DNA of 43,723 bases from CAMAVH01 sp964628235 (GCA_964628235.1 CAZVLU010000030.1:1-43723), one strand, 5' to 3'. Positions 8,291-16,802 are shown, counted from the stretch's first letter. Notes: generated from the sequence alone by a model not told the origin. Numbers and translations are program-made.

Positions 8291-8749
8291 ATGATCCGTA
8301 TCCGTGCCCCGCAGGAAACTGCGGCGGGCATGTTTCTCATCGCTCTCGCGGTTTTCGTGTTTTGGCAAACCAACGATCTGGCCGTCGGCACCATGCGCGC
8401 GCTCGGTCCGGGCATGATGCCGCGCGTGCTCGCCAGCCTATGCGGCGTCTGCGGCGTCGCGCTTGTCATCTTCTCTTTCATCAAGGACGGCGCTGCCTTG
8501 GAGCGCTGGAGCATCCGCGGCCCGCTTTTCATTCTCGGCGCGGCAGTGGTCTTCGGTCTCGCCATCCGGCCGCTCGGCCTGTTCGTCGCGGGGCCGGCGG
8601 CGGTCATTCTCGGCAGCCTGGCGTCGCGCGACTCGCGACTTATCGAAGCGGTGATCTTCGGCGTCGGCATGACGCTGTTCTGCTGGCTGCTGTTTAAAGT
8701 GTTGCTGACGCTGCCGATCCCGGTCGCGCCTTGGCTGCTCGGATATTAG
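8291..8749 (+). CDS. tctB: Tripartite tricarboxylate transporter small membrane subunit TctB
   Basis: The ATG at 8291 follows GGAGA by a normal spacing and gives 152 residues. An upstream GTG at 8246 would add a hydrophilic, ribosome-site-overlapping stretch and is rejected. The protein has four predicted transmembrane helices and the hallmark LGPGMMPR segment after the first helix. TctB is the small membrane subunit of the sodium/proton-coupled tripartite tricarboxylate transporter family. The stop is 9 bases before tctA, and all three components lie together in the order B-A-C. Confidence 0.9.
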   Translation: MIRIRAPQETAAGMFLIALAVFVFWQTNDLAVGTMRALGPGMMPRVLASLCGVCGVALVIFSFIKDGAALERWSIRGPLFILGAAVVFGLAIRPLGLFVAGPAAVILGSLASRDSRLIEAVIFGVGMTLFCWLLFKVLLTLPIPVAPWLLGY

Positions 8750-8758
8750 GGGCCGCGG

Positions 8759-10261
8759 ATGGAAAGCTTTATCGGCAATCTCGAGCTTGGCTTCTTCACC
8801 GCGCTGTCGCTGCAGAACGTCGCGCTGTGCTTCGCCGGCAGCCTGATCGGCACTCTCGTCGGCATCCTGCCCGGCGTCGGCCCGATCGCCACCATCGCCA
8901 TTCTCCTGCCGTTGACCTTTCAGGTCGATCCGACCGGCGCGTTGATCATGCTGGCGGGCATCTACTACGGCGCGCAATACGGCGGTTCCACCACGGCGAT
9001 TCTGGTGAACATTCCCGGCGAAGCGACATCGGTCGTCACCACGCTCGACGGCCATCAGATGGCGCGCAACGGCCGCGCCGGCATCGCGCTCGGCATTGCC
9101 GCCATCGGGTCGTTCTTCGCCGGCACGGTGGCAACCTTGGTGATCGCGGCGCTCGGCGTGCCCTTGACCAAGCTCGCATTGATCTTCGGCCCGGTGGAAT
9201 ATTTCTCGCTCATGGTGCTGGGCCTCGCCTTCGCCGTGGTGCTGGCGCGCGGTTCGATCTTGAAAGCGGCGGCGGTGATCTTCGTCGGCTTGCTGCTCGC
9301 CACCGTCGGCACCGATCTGGAGACCGGCGAAGAGCGCCTGACGCTCGGCATGATCGATCTGATGGACGGCATCGATTTCGCGGTGCTCGCCATGGGCCTG
9401 TTCGGATTCGCGGAAATTTTGCGCAATCTCGATAATCCGGAGACGCGTGACGTCGTGCAGGCCAAGATCGGCCGTCTGTTGCCCAACAAGGAAGACTTCA
9501 AGCAATCGGTGGGGCCGGTGCTGCGCGGCACCTTCTTGGGCGGCGCCCTCGGCATCCTGCCCGGCAACGGCGCGGTGCTTGGTCCTTTCGCGTCTTATAC
9601 GCTGGAAAAGAAGATTTCCAAGACGCCGGAGCGTTTCGGCAAGGGCGCCATCGAAGGCGTCGCCGGACCCGAGGCGGCCAACAACGCCGGCGCGCAGACC
9701 GCCTTCATTCCGCTGCTGACCCTCGGCATTCCGCCCAATGCCGTGATGGCGCTGATGGTCGGCGCCATGACCATTCACGGCATCATCCCAGGTCCGCAGG
9801 TCATGACGAAAACGCCCGAGCTGTTCTGGGGCATGATCGCCAGCATGTGGATCGGCAATCTCATGCTGCTGATCATCAACTTGCCGCTGATCGGCTTATG
9901 GGTCCGCTTGCTCAAGGTGCCCTATCGGCTGATGTTCCCGGCCATCCTGCTGTTCTGCTGCATCGGCATCTATTCGATCAACAACGATGCCGGCGACGTG
10001 CTGCTGACAGCCTTTTTCGGCTTGGCCGGCTATGCGTTCTACAAGTTCGGTTTCGAGCCGGCGCCGCTGCTGCTCGGATTTGTGCTCGGCAAGCTGATGG
10101 AGGAGAAGCTGCGCCAAGCCCTGATCTTGTCGCGCGGCGACTTCGCCACCTTCGTCACCAGCCCGGTTTCCGCCGGCCTTTTGTTGGTGGCGGCGCTCGT
10201 CATCGTCATCGCCATCATCCCGTCGGTCCGCAAAGGCCGCGAGGAAGCGTTCCAAGAATAA
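8759..10261 (+). CDS. tctA: Tripartite tricarboxylate transporter large permease TctA
   Basis: The 500-residue, strongly hydrophobic protein has about 11-12 membrane segments. TctA signatures include GILPGVGPIATIAILLP near residue 40, YYGAQYGGSTTAILVNIPGE near 70-88, a second GILPGNGAVLGPF, and LTLGIPPNAVMALMVGAM. These two internally repeated re-entrant-type motifs are diagnostic of the family. TctA forms the translocation channel with TctB and receives substrate from the periplasmic receptor encoded 81 bases downstream. The substrate class (tricarboxylates, dicarboxylates or aromatic acids) cannot be decided from the permease. Confidence 0.94.
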   Translation: MESFIGNLELGFFTALSLQNVALCFAGSLIGTLVGILPGVGPIATIAILLPLTFQVDPTGALIMLAGIYYGAQYGGSTTAILVNIPGEATSVVTTLDGHQMARNGRAGIALGIAAIGSFFAGTVATLVIAALGVPLTKLALIFGPVEYFSLMVLGLAFAVVLARGSILKAAAVIFVGLLLATVGTDLETGEERLTLGMIDLMDGIDFAVLAMGLFGFAEILRNLDNPETRDVVQAKIGRLLPNKEDFKQSVGPVLRGTFLGGALGILPGNGAVLGPFASYTLEKKISKTPERFGKGAIEGVAGPEAANNAGAQTAFIPLLTLGIPPNAVMALMVGAMTIHGIIPGPQVMTKTPELFWGMIASMWIGNLMLLIINLPLIGLWVRLLKVPYRLMFPAILLFCCIGIYSINNDAGDVLLTAFFGLAGYAFYKFGFEPAPLLLGFVLGKLMEEKLRQALILSRGDFATFVTSPVSAGLLLVAALVIVIAIIPSVRKGREEAFQE

Positions 10262-10342
10262 ACCAATTACCCGTCGATGAGCCGTTCGGGCAAGCGGCTG
10301 CGGACGGTTCGATCCCCAAGTCGTTCAACAAGGAGGCCAACA

Positions 10343-11323
10343 ATGAAACGTACATTCGCCGCAGTCGTCCTCGCCGCTGCCGCCGTTACGGCGACCGGCG
10401 CGCAGGCGCAAACCTATCCGGCCCGCGCGATCACGATGATCGTGCCCTTCGCCGCCGGCGGCCCGACGGACGTCGTCGCCCGCATCGTCGGCGAGAACAT
10501 GTCCAAAACGCTCGGCCAGCAGATCGTCATCGAGAACGTGGCCGGCGCCGGCGGCACCACCGGCATCACGCGCGGCGCGCAAGCGAACGCCGACGGCTAC
10601 ACCATCATGATGGGCCATATGGGCACCCACGGCGCCGCTCCAGCGCTCTATCCGAAGCTGCGCTACGACCCGACGAAGGATTTCGCGCCGATCGGCATGG
10701 CTGCCGGCACGCCGATCCTGATCGTCGCGCGCAAAGATTATCCGGCGAAGAATCTGCAAGAATTCATCGCCCGCTTGAAGACCGAGCAGGACAAGGCCAA
10801 TGAGGCTCATGCCGGCGTCGGCTCGGTGTCCTTCACCACCTGCACCATGTTCAACGTGATGAACGGCATTAAGCCGACGCGCGTGCCCTACACCGGCACC
10901 GGCCCGGTCATCAACGACATGATCGGCGGCAAGGTCGATTACGCCTGCGACCAGATCGTGAACCTCGTCACGCAGATCCAGGGCGGCAACATCCGCGCCT
11001 ACGCCATCGCTACGCCGACGCGCTCGCCGGCGCTGCCCGACGTGCCGACGACCATCGAAGCCGGCCTGCCGAACTATCAGGTCAGCGCTTGGAACGCGAT
11101 CTTCGCGCCGAAGGGCACGCCGCAGGCCATCGTCGACAAGCTCAACGACGCGCTGGTCAAGGCGCTCGACGATGCCGGCACCAAGAAGCGTCTGCTCGAT
11201 CTCGGCGGCGTGTTGCCGGAAGGCAAGGAGCGCACGTCGGCCTGGCTCGGCGAGTTCGTCGCGCAGGAAGTGGCGCGTTGGACGCCGATCCTCAAGGCCG
11301 GCGGCATCGTCGCTCCCGAGTGA
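10343..11323 (+). CDS. tctC: Tripartite tricarboxylate transporter substrate-binding protein TctC (Bug family)
   Basis: The ATG at 10343 has an AGGAGG site 7 bases upstream. The 326-residue precursor has a signal peptide ending GAQAQ. The mature start YPARAITMIVPFAAGGPTD is the typical Bug-family N terminus, including the P-F-x-A-G-G-x-x-D loop that contacts a ligand carboxylate. It delivers substrate to TctAB encoded just upstream. Cysteines in FTTCTMF and DYACDQ suggest a disulfide. Two much longer paralogues of this receptor class are encoded at 21635-25404. A strong terminator follows the gene. Confidence 0.94.
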   Translation: MKRTFAAVVLAAAAVTATGAQAQTYPARAITMIVPFAAGGPTDVVARIVGENMSKTLGQQIVIENVAGAGGTTGITRGAQANADGYTIMMGHMGTHGAAPALYPKLRYDPTKDFAPIGMAAGTPILIVARKDYPAKNLQEFIARLKTEQDKANEAHAGVGSVSFTTCTMFNVMNGIKPTRVPYTGTGPVINDMIGGKVDYACDQIVNLVTQIQGGNIRAYAIATPTRSPALPDVPTTIEAGLPNYQVSAWNAIFAPKGTPQAIVDKLNDALVKALDDAGTKKRLLDLGGVLPEGKERTSAWLGEFVAQEVARWTPILKAGGIVAPE

Positions 11324-11348
11324 GCGACGTCCGCAGGACAAAGGAAAA

Positions 11349-11381
11349 GGGCGGGGCCTTATGGCTCCGCCCTTTTTCTTT
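11349..11381. terminator. Bidirectional intrinsic terminator between tctC and the convergent sensor gene
   Basis: GGGCGGGGCC (11349-11358) pairs with GGCTCCGCCC (11363-11372) around TTAT, with one G-T pair, followed by TTTTTCTTT on the plus strand. Read on the minus strand the same hairpin is followed by TTTTCCTTT, so it can end both tctBAC and the HD-GYP-like gene that stops at 11400. Confidence 0.85.
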
Positions 11382-11399
11382 CGCCTATTGCGCGAGCGC

Positions 11400-13499
11400 T
11401 TAAGCCGGCTTGCCGAAGTCGGCCCAGGCGTCGCGGCCGCCGCGGTTTTCCAGGCTATTTTCCAGCGCGGTGACGGCGCGGCGGTCGAACGCCGTGCCGG
11501 CCTGCTCGCGCAGCTTGGCCACGGCGTCGTCGAGCTTGATGCCGGCGCGGTAGGCGCGCGGGCTGGCGAGCGCCACGAAGGCGTTGGCCACGGCGACGAC
11601 GCGCGCTTCGGCGAGGATGGCTTCGCCTTTGAGGCCGAGCGGCTGGCCGCTGCCGTCCCAATGTTCGGATAGTTGGCGCAGCGTCTCGACGACAGGGCCG
11701 CCGAAATCGATGCCCTGCAGGAAATCGGCGGTGGCGCGCAGCGAGCCGCGGATCAGCCCGATCTCTTCGTCGTTGAGCTGGCCGGTTTTGGTCAGAATCT
11801 CGGTCGGCACCAGAATCTTGCCGAGGTTCATCAGGCTGCCGGCGAAGCCGACGGTCTGCACCGCAGCGTCGCCGAGGTTCATCTCGCGCGCCACGGCCTG
11901 CGCCACCATGGCGACGCGGTTCGAATGGTTGGCGGCGTAGGGATCGCGCTTGTCGACCAAGGCGACCAGCGTGCGCACCAAATCGAGCAGGGCGCGTTCG
12001 CGTTTGGCGCGTTCCTGCGTCTCCGCCGTGATGTCGCGCTCGACCACGAGCACGCCGTCTGAGACATCCTGGCTGTCGCCGATCGGGATGTAATCGACCT
12101 GGCGGGTGCGGCCCTGCGCGTCTTCGTCGGCGGCGATGATCGTGCGTTGGCGCATCTGCGCCTCACGTGCCTTCTCGGCGCTGGCGAGGTGCGGCTTGGC
12201 CGCCTCGGGCCCGAGCACGTTGCCGACCGGCTTGCCGACGAGATCGTCCATCGGCAGGCCGGCGAGGCGCGCCGCTTCTTCGTTGGCGAATCCGTAATTG
12301 CCTTTGTCGTCGAGGATGAAGATCGAGGTCGGTTGGCTGTCGGCGACCAGTTTCAAGAACAGGCCTTGGCGCTCGTGTTGGTCGGCGAGGCGTTTGTAGC
12401 GGCCGGCGGACTCGGCAGCTTGGCGCGAGGAGCCATGCCACCAGGCGGCAAAAACGACCGCGACAAGCAGCACCGCGCCGAGCGCGAAGACGATGATGAG
12501 TTGGCGGCGGCGGGCTTCGCTGGCGGCGAGGGCTTCGTCGCGGCCGATCTTGGCCACCAGCACCCAGGGCGCGCCGGCGAAGGCGCGGCTGACGTTGAGC
12601 ACAGCTTGGTCGCGGTAATCGCGGCCCTGGGCGAAATCGCCAGGCTTGGCGACGGCGGCGGCTTCGGCAAGGCCGGCCGTGGAGGCGGCGAGGCTGCGCG
12701 TCAGGCCGGCGGCGCCGTCGGCGAGGGGCGAGAGATATTCGAGGCGCGCGCCGGTTTGGCGCAGCAGAAGATTCTCGGCGGTTTTATAAACCTCGCCGGG
12801 CTGGCGCAGCAGCGGATAGAGTTCGTCGCCGACTTCCTTGACGCCGACGATCCAGCCGACTTGCGCAGCGGCATCGTTGCCGCCTTGCACGGCGAAGACG
12901 GGCAGGGCGAAGCCGAGCGCCGGTCGCCCGGCGGCATTGCGGTGGAGATCGAGCAGGGCGCGGCGGTCGCGCGGCAAGCCCTCGACGAACGCGGCGATCT
13001 CGCCTTCAAGCGGCGGCATGCCAACGGTCTGGGCGATCGCCTTGCGGTCGCGGTCTAGCAAGGTGAGGCCGGCGACGCCGATGCGGCGCACATTGGCGGG
13101 CACGTCGGGTCCTGCGAGGGGGGCTGCGAAGCGCGCGCGCTCGGCGGTGACGGTGAGTAGATTGCGCAGATAGGTGACGAGCGCCGGGTCCTGATCCGCG
13201 GGTTGCGCGCCGCCGGCCGCCAGTTCGGTCATGTAGATCTGTACCGAGGTGTTGGCGGCGATGCCGGCTAGCTCTTCGAATTGGCGCTCGAGCCAGTTGG
13301 AGATGTCGGCGAAGCGGCTGTCGGCGACGATGCTGAGACGGTTTTGCCAGACGCGCAACTCGCGGTCGCGGTCGGCCTTGCCGAGCGCCAGGGCGCCGAG
13401 GACGCCGACCGTCAACGCGATGGCGATGGCGACGCAGGACAGGATCAAGGGGCGGGCGCGACGCGCCTGGCCCGCGACGGGTTCGATTGTCATGCTCAT
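11400..13499 (-). CDS. Membrane sensor: periplasmic domain, PAS domain, degenerate HD-GYP domain
   Basis: The 699-residue protein has one transmembrane helix (about 18-40), a ~290-residue periplasmic sensing region (dCache-like by size) and a second helix (333-354). A PAS domain follows (about 380-490; SIFILDDKGNYGFANEEAA), then a C-terminal HD-GYP-like domain (505-690). In that domain the first ligand histidine remains (H525 in NHSNRV). The HD pair is Met557-Asn558 (SLMNLGK), the next histidine is Ser586, HHE is L-S-E (610-612), and GYP is GQP (618-620). VAD is VAN. Metal binding and c-di-GMP hydrolysis are therefore unlikely. It is divergent from a LapG-like protease gene, which suggests a receptor or scaffold role. 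Confidence 0.85.
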   Translation of the reverse strand: MSMTIEPVAGQARRARPLILSCVAIAIALTVGVLGALALGKADRDRELRVWQNRLSIVADSRFADISNWLERQFEELAGIAANTSVQIYMTELAAGGAQPADQDPALVTYLRNLLTVTAERARFAAPLAGPDVPANVRRIGVAGLTLLDRDRKAIAQTVGMPPLEGEIAAFVEGLPRDRRALLDLHRNAAGRPALGFALPVFAVQGGNDAAAQVGWIVGVKEVGDELYPLLRQPGEVYKTAENLLLRQTGARLEYLSPLADGAAGLTRSLAASTAGLAEAAAVAKPGDFAQGRDYRDQAVLNVSRAFAGAPWVLVAKIGRDEALAASEARRRQLIIVFALGAVLLVAVVFAAWWHGSSRQAAESAGRYKRLADQHERQGLFLKLVADSQPTSIFILDDKGNYGFANEEAARLAGLPMDDLVGKPVGNVLGPEAAKPHLASAEKAREAQMRQRTIIAADEDAQGRTRQVDYIPIGDSQDVSDGVLVVERDITAETQERAKRERALLDLVRTLVALVDKRDPYAANHSNRVAMVAQAVAREMNLGDAAVQTVGFAGSLMNLGKILVPTEILTKTGQLNDEEIGLIRGSLRATADFLQGIDFGGPVVETLRQLSEHWDGSGQPLGLKGEAILAEARVVAVANAFVALASPRAYRAGIKLDDAVAKLREQAGTAFDRRAVTALENSLENRGGRDAWADFGKPA

Positions 13500-13618
13500 T
13501 ATCCGGTAAGTCCCCTGGCTATTCGGAAGTATTGGACTTTTTGACCTTTACAAAGGCTTAACGCTCTCGCCCTATTTTGTCCACAGGCTGGCATCGTGCT
13601 GGCAGGAATAGGCCCATC

Positions 13619-14314
13619 ATGAACAAAGAGCGCCGCCGTCATCGGGGTTGGATAGGGGCGGGCATCGCCCGCCTCGCCGCCGCGCTCGCCTTGCTGGCGG
13701 CGTTATGGAGCGGCGCGCCGGCGCAGGCGCAAGACGCCGAACTGTTCGGCGCGATCGCGATGCGCATGTCGAGCGGCCTGGCGTCCTTTCCCAAATGGAC
13801 CGGCGTCTTGGAGCGCCACGCCAAGCGGGCGGATTTGACGCTCACCCAATGCAAGGCCAACGTCTTTCGCCGCTGCATGTCGGAGGAGTGGAAGGGTTTT
13901 CTCGACGAGATCGCACGCGAAGATCGCGGCACCCAGATCCGCCGCGTCAACGAGCGCATGAACCGCGCGCGCTATACGATCGACGCGACAAATTGGGGCC
14001 AGTCGGACTATTGGGCGACGCCCAACGAGTTCTTCCGCATGGACGGCGATTGCGAGGATTACGCCATCGCCAAATATCTGTCGCTGCGCGCGCTCGGCTT
14101 CGATGATGAGTATTTGCGCCTCGTCGTGCTCGACGATCTCAACTTGCGCATAGGGCACGCCATTTTGGTTGTCACCTATAACGGCGTGCCCTACGTGATG
14201 GACAATCAGATTTCGCAGGTGCTGCCGGCATCCGCGATCCGCCATTACCGGCCGATCTTCAGCCTTAACGAAAGCGGCTGGTGGCTCTTCCGGGCGAAGC
14301 CGGCGGCCAGCTAG
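13619..14314 (+). CDS. LapG-like periplasmic transglutaminase-fold cysteine protease (BTLCP, DUF920)
   Basis: The ATG at 13619 gives 231 residues; a GTG at 13577 would put 14 residues before the signal peptide and is rejected. The signal peptide ends APAQAQ. The catalytic triad is visible: Cys145 in GDCEDYA, His180 in RIGHAIL and Asp195 in VMDNQ. The tryptophan/arginine blocks of bacterial transglutaminase-like cysteine proteases are also present. LapG of Pseudomonas cleaves surface adhesins in the periplasm and is held in check by the c-di-GMP receptor LapD. No lapD or large adhesin gene is adjacent; instead a degenerate HD-GYP membrane sensor is divergent 119 bases away. The stop overlaps the convergent bufD stop as a shared CTAG. 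Confidence 0.88.
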   Translation: MNKERRRHRGWIGAGIARLAAALALLAALWSGAPAQAQDAELFGAIAMRMSSGLASFPKWTGVLERHAKRADLTLTQCKANVFRRCMSEEWKGFLDEIAREDRGTQIRRVNERMNRARYTIDATNWGQSDYWATPNEFFRMDGDCEDYAIAKYLSLRALGFDDEYLRLVVLDDLNLRIGHAILVVTYNGVPYVMDNQISQVLPASAIRHYRPIFSLNESGWWLFRAKPAAS

Positions 14315-14772
14315 GCCGTCAGGCGCTTCGACGTCAGGTTGCGGCCGACAAGGCCGTCGAGCGAGAGAACGCCGCCGCCGCGCGCTATCAGATAAATGAA
14401 GCTGGCGGCCCAGGTCAGATGGGTCGGCCAAGCGAGCGGATAGACAAAAATCTGGATCACCAAGGTCATGCCGAGCAGGGCAGCGGCGCTGAGCCGCGTC
14501 ACCAATCCGACTACGAGCAGGATGGCAAAAAGATGCTCGGAGATCGTCGCCGCGACGGCGGCGATGTCCGGCGGGATCAACGGCAGGCGATATTCTTCGC
14601 GAAAGAGTAGATAGGTCGTGTCGGTGATCGTGAATCCGTCGACCTTGGTGCGTGCCGATTGCCAGAAGACGCCGGCAACGCCGAGGCGGGCGACCAAAGC
14701 GATCGCGTCGTTAGGGATGCGCTCCAGGCGGTCGATGACGAAGCGGGCGGCATGGCAAGCGCGGTCGAGCAT
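14311..14772 (-). CDS. bufD: DoxX-family membrane protein of the bufferin operon (BufD)
   Basis: Starting from the ATG at 14770-14772, one base past the bufC stop, the protein has 153 residues and four hydrophobic helices. It carries DoxX features: ARLGVAGVFWQSARTKVDGF, then EHLFAILLVVGLVTRLSA. A longer frame reaching 14880 is rejected because it overlaps bufC and adds an atypical Arg/Pro-rich stretch. DoxX proteins commonly accompany DUF692/DUF2063 gene pairs in bufferin-type operons and are proposed to act in membrane redox chemistry; the precise role is unsettled. It is the last gene of the bufABCD transcript. Confidence 0.82.
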   Translation of the reverse strand: MLDRACHAARFVIDRLERIPNDAIALVARLGVAGVFWQSARTKVDGFTITDTTYLLFREEYRLPLIPPDIAAVAATISEHLFAILLVVGLVTRLSAAALLGMTLVIQIFVYPLAWPTHLTWAASFIYLIARGGGVLSLDGLVGRNLTSKRLTA

Positions 14773-14773
14773 G

Positions 14774-15544
14774 TCAGATGTCCTTCTGAGGGAGCGGCGA
14801 AGCAAAGGCCCCTGCGGCGAATAGACGGGAAAGGGCCGATTGTAGGTCGAATGTTGCATCCAGAGCGGCAGCGCGTTCAAAAGCGTCGAGCAGGTTTACG
14901 CCTTCGGCGAGAGCCGCAAGGAATTGAAACTCCGCATCATTGAGCGCTAGCGCTTGAACCTGGGCATCAGGGCGCGTCAACAGCGCGTGCGGCGCGCTTT
15001 CCGACCCGACGACTATGGCGAGCGGCAGTGCCGCAGCTTTACGCCAAGCGGCATTCGCGCCGGGCGGGAGCGACAGCAGTCGCGCTGTGGGATGCAGCGG
15101 CAAGACCGCTTCAGCGAGTTCGTCGGGCGAGAGGGCGCTAAGCGCTTGCGCCGGTAGGGCAGCGGCATCCTCGTCGCAGAAGCTTTCATGCCAGGCTTTG
15201 TCGAGCCGGGCGACGCCGATCAGCGTGGCCGGCGAGTTTCTCTGGGCCAGAAAGTCGGCGAAGTTATCGCCCCAGTCCCATAAGGCGGCGCGGCGCGGCG
15301 GCGACAGGCGGATATAGTCGGCGGCGAGCCGGGCGAAGCGTCTGGCGGTTATCAATTTGGCGACCGTCGGAAAACTTTCACGCAGCGCGTCGGTTAAGGT
15401 TTCACGCGTCGTGCTGGCGTGGATATGCAAGGCGGCCAAGGTCGTCGCCGATCCGCTCGTTGCGACGGCGAGCAAGATGTCGCGCGCTTGCGGATCGCCT
15501 TGCAACACGGCTGCGGCGAATTGGGCTTGTAATTCAGGCGACAT
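14774..15544 (-). CDS. bufC: BufC, DUF2063-type partner of the MNIO enzyme
   Basis: The 256-residue cytoplasmic protein starts with an ATG overlapping the end of bufB by 11 bases, a sign of translational coupling. It matches the DUF2063 (formerly 'putative DNA-binding') family. The N-terminal helical part has REFP-like RESFPTVAKL and an FARLAADYIRLSPPRR segment. The central part has DFLAQ and ARLDKAWHESF, and the C-terminal winged-helix-like region ends with a short tail. Such proteins bind the multinuclear iron-dependent oxidase and its peptide substrate, serving as recognition partners in RiPP maturation. An earlier frame start to 15637 only reads bufB in another frame and is discarded. Confidence 0.86.
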   Translation of the reverse strand: MSPELQAQFAAAVLQGDPQARDILLAVATSGSATTLAALHIHASTTRETLTDALRESFPTVAKLITARRFARLAADYIRLSPPRRAALWDWGDNFADFLAQRNSPATLIGVARLDKAWHESFCDEDAAALPAQALSALSPDELAEAVLPLHPTARLLSLPPGANAAWRKAAALPLAIVVGSESAPHALLTRPDAQVQALALNDAEFQFLAALAEGVNLLDAFERAAALDATFDLQSALSRLFAAGAFASPLPQKDI

Positions 15545-16385
15545 GGCGCTGCTTTTCAAGGGCATTGAGCCGCCTGTCGGCCTCGGCAGCCTCGCCGAGC
15601 AGCACGTCGAAGGTGGGGATGGCGTTGTCCCACTCAATGAGCGTGGGCAGCGCGCCGGTTCGCGTCAGCGCCGTTTCGTACAAGGCCCAGACTTCGGGGC
15701 GCACGGCAGAGCCATGGTCGTCGATGCGGACGATGCCTGACGGCGTGCGATGCAGGGCATGGCCGGCGAGATGAATCTCACCGACGCGGTCGAGCGGCAT
15801 GTCGGCCATAATCGTACGGGCATCCTGGCCGAGATTGCCGGCCGAGACGACGATGTTGTTGACGTCGAGCAACAGGCCGCAGCCCGTGCGCGCGGCCAGA
15901 GCGGTGAGAAATTCGCCTTCGCTCATGTCGTCGCGCAGGGAGAGATAGCGCGACGGGTTCTCGATGAGTAGGGGGCGGCCAAGAGTCTCTTGCGCCTCTG
16001 CGACGTGCATGACGACGCGTGCCAAAGTCGTCGCATCGTAGGCAAGCGGCAGCAGATCGTTGAGATAAGCGCCGCCCGACTCGCACCAGGCTAGATGTTC
16101 GGAGACGAGCGCGGGGTCGTAGCGGCGAACGAGAGCGGCCAACCGGGCCAGATGCTCGCTATCGGGGCGCGACGCGCCGCCGAGCGATAAGCCGACACCA
16201 TGGATCGACAGCTGATGCTCGGCGCGCACCGCCGTAAGATGGCGGTGCGGCGGTCCACCGGCGCAGAAATAATTTTCGGCATGGATTTCGAACCACGCCG
16301 CGCGCTTCGGCGCAGCATGAATGGCGGCAAAATGGCGAGGCTTCAGCCCGACTCCGGCGACCGGAGGAAGTGCGTCGGTCGTCAT
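15534..16385 (-). CDS. bufB: BufB, DUF692 multinuclear non-heme iron-dependent oxidase (MNIO)
   Basis: The ATG at 16383-16385 gives 283 residues, the normal family size. Upstream in-frame sequence (to 16793) is an Arg/Gln-rich shadow of bufA and is excluded. Family hallmarks appear in order: GVGLKPRHF, EIHAENYF, SIHGVGLSLGG, VSEHLAWCESGGAYLNDL, LIENPSRYLS, GCGLLLDVNNIVVSA, EIHLAGH, IDDHGSAV and LIEWDN. These include the His, Glu, Asp and Asn metal ligands of the TIM-barrel iron centre. MNIO enzymes oxidise cysteines of precursor peptides, in bufferins to thiooxazole-type heterocycles. It sits directly after the precursor gene (29-base gap) and overlaps bufC. Confidence 0.93.
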   Translation of the reverse strand: MTTDALPPVAGVGLKPRHFAAIHAAPKRAAWFEIHAENYFCAGGPPHRHLTAVRAEHQLSIHGVGLSLGGASRPDSEHLARLAALVRRYDPALVSEHLAWCESGGAYLNDLLPLAYDATTLARVVMHVAEAQETLGRPLLIENPSRYLSLRDDMSEGEFLTALAARTGCGLLLDVNNIVVSAGNLGQDARTIMADMPLDRVGEIHLAGHALHRTPSGIVRIDDHGSAVRPEVWALYETALTRTGALPTLIEWDNAIPTFDVLLGEAAEADRRLNALEKQRHVA

Positions 16386-16414
16386 GGCATGCCCCGCCAC
16401 TGCGCGTTGTCGGC

Positions 16415-16738
16415 TTAGCTCTTCTTGCCGTCGTTCATCATGCCGTCCTGCATCATCGGCATCGGCGCTGTGTTGCCGGCCTTGGCCTGGAGGCTGCCGC
16501 CCATCTTGGCGCAACCGCCAGCATCGACATACTTCCAGGCGTTGCCCTGGAAATCGACCTTCGAGGTGCCGGCGCAGGTTGTGCCCGGACCAGCGGCGCA
16601 GTCGTTGGCACCCGCCTTGGCGATGCCGAAGCATTTTTCCTTGGCTGTCTGTTGGGCGGCGGCGGGATTGACGATCGCGGCGAGGCCGAGCGCGGCGACG
16701 GCGGCGAAGAGGATTGATGCGTTGGTGGCTTTGGACAT
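16415..16738 (-). CDS. bufA: BufA1, bufferin-1 precursor (DUF2282), exported copper-binding RiPP
   Basis: The 107-residue precursor has a signal peptide (about 1-29, ending PAAAQ) and a DUF2282 core with four cysteines: C36 in EKCFGIAKAGANDC, C47, C55 in TTCAG and C76 in AGGC. Order and spacing (KAG-x-NDC, then SKVDF-x-x-x-x-W-K-Y) match the bufferin-1 class. BufB/BufC would modify core cysteines before export; the product is expected to sequester copper in the periplasm. Unusually, residues 93-101 contain five methionines (M-P-M-M-Q-D-G-M-M), which could add Cu(I) ligands. It is first in its operon, downstream of a candidate ECF promoter and divergent from the sigma factor gene. Confidence 0.92.
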   Translation of the reverse strand: MSKATNASILFAAVAALGLAAIVNPAAAQQTAKEKCFGIAKAGANDCAAGPGTTCAGTSKVDFQGNAWKYVDAGGCAKMGGSLQAKAGNTAPMPMMQDGMMNDGKKS

Positions 16739-16802
16739 CGGTGACCTTCCCTATATTCCGTGGGGCTGCGGCGGCCGAGGTATCGGGCGCCATGTAAAGC
16801 GG

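Noticed and set aside
16386..16793. Upstream extension of bufB in frame
   Set aside because: The extra ~136 residues are Arg/Gln-rich and lie over bufA in another frame. MNIO proteins are ~280 residues, which fits the ATG at 16385.
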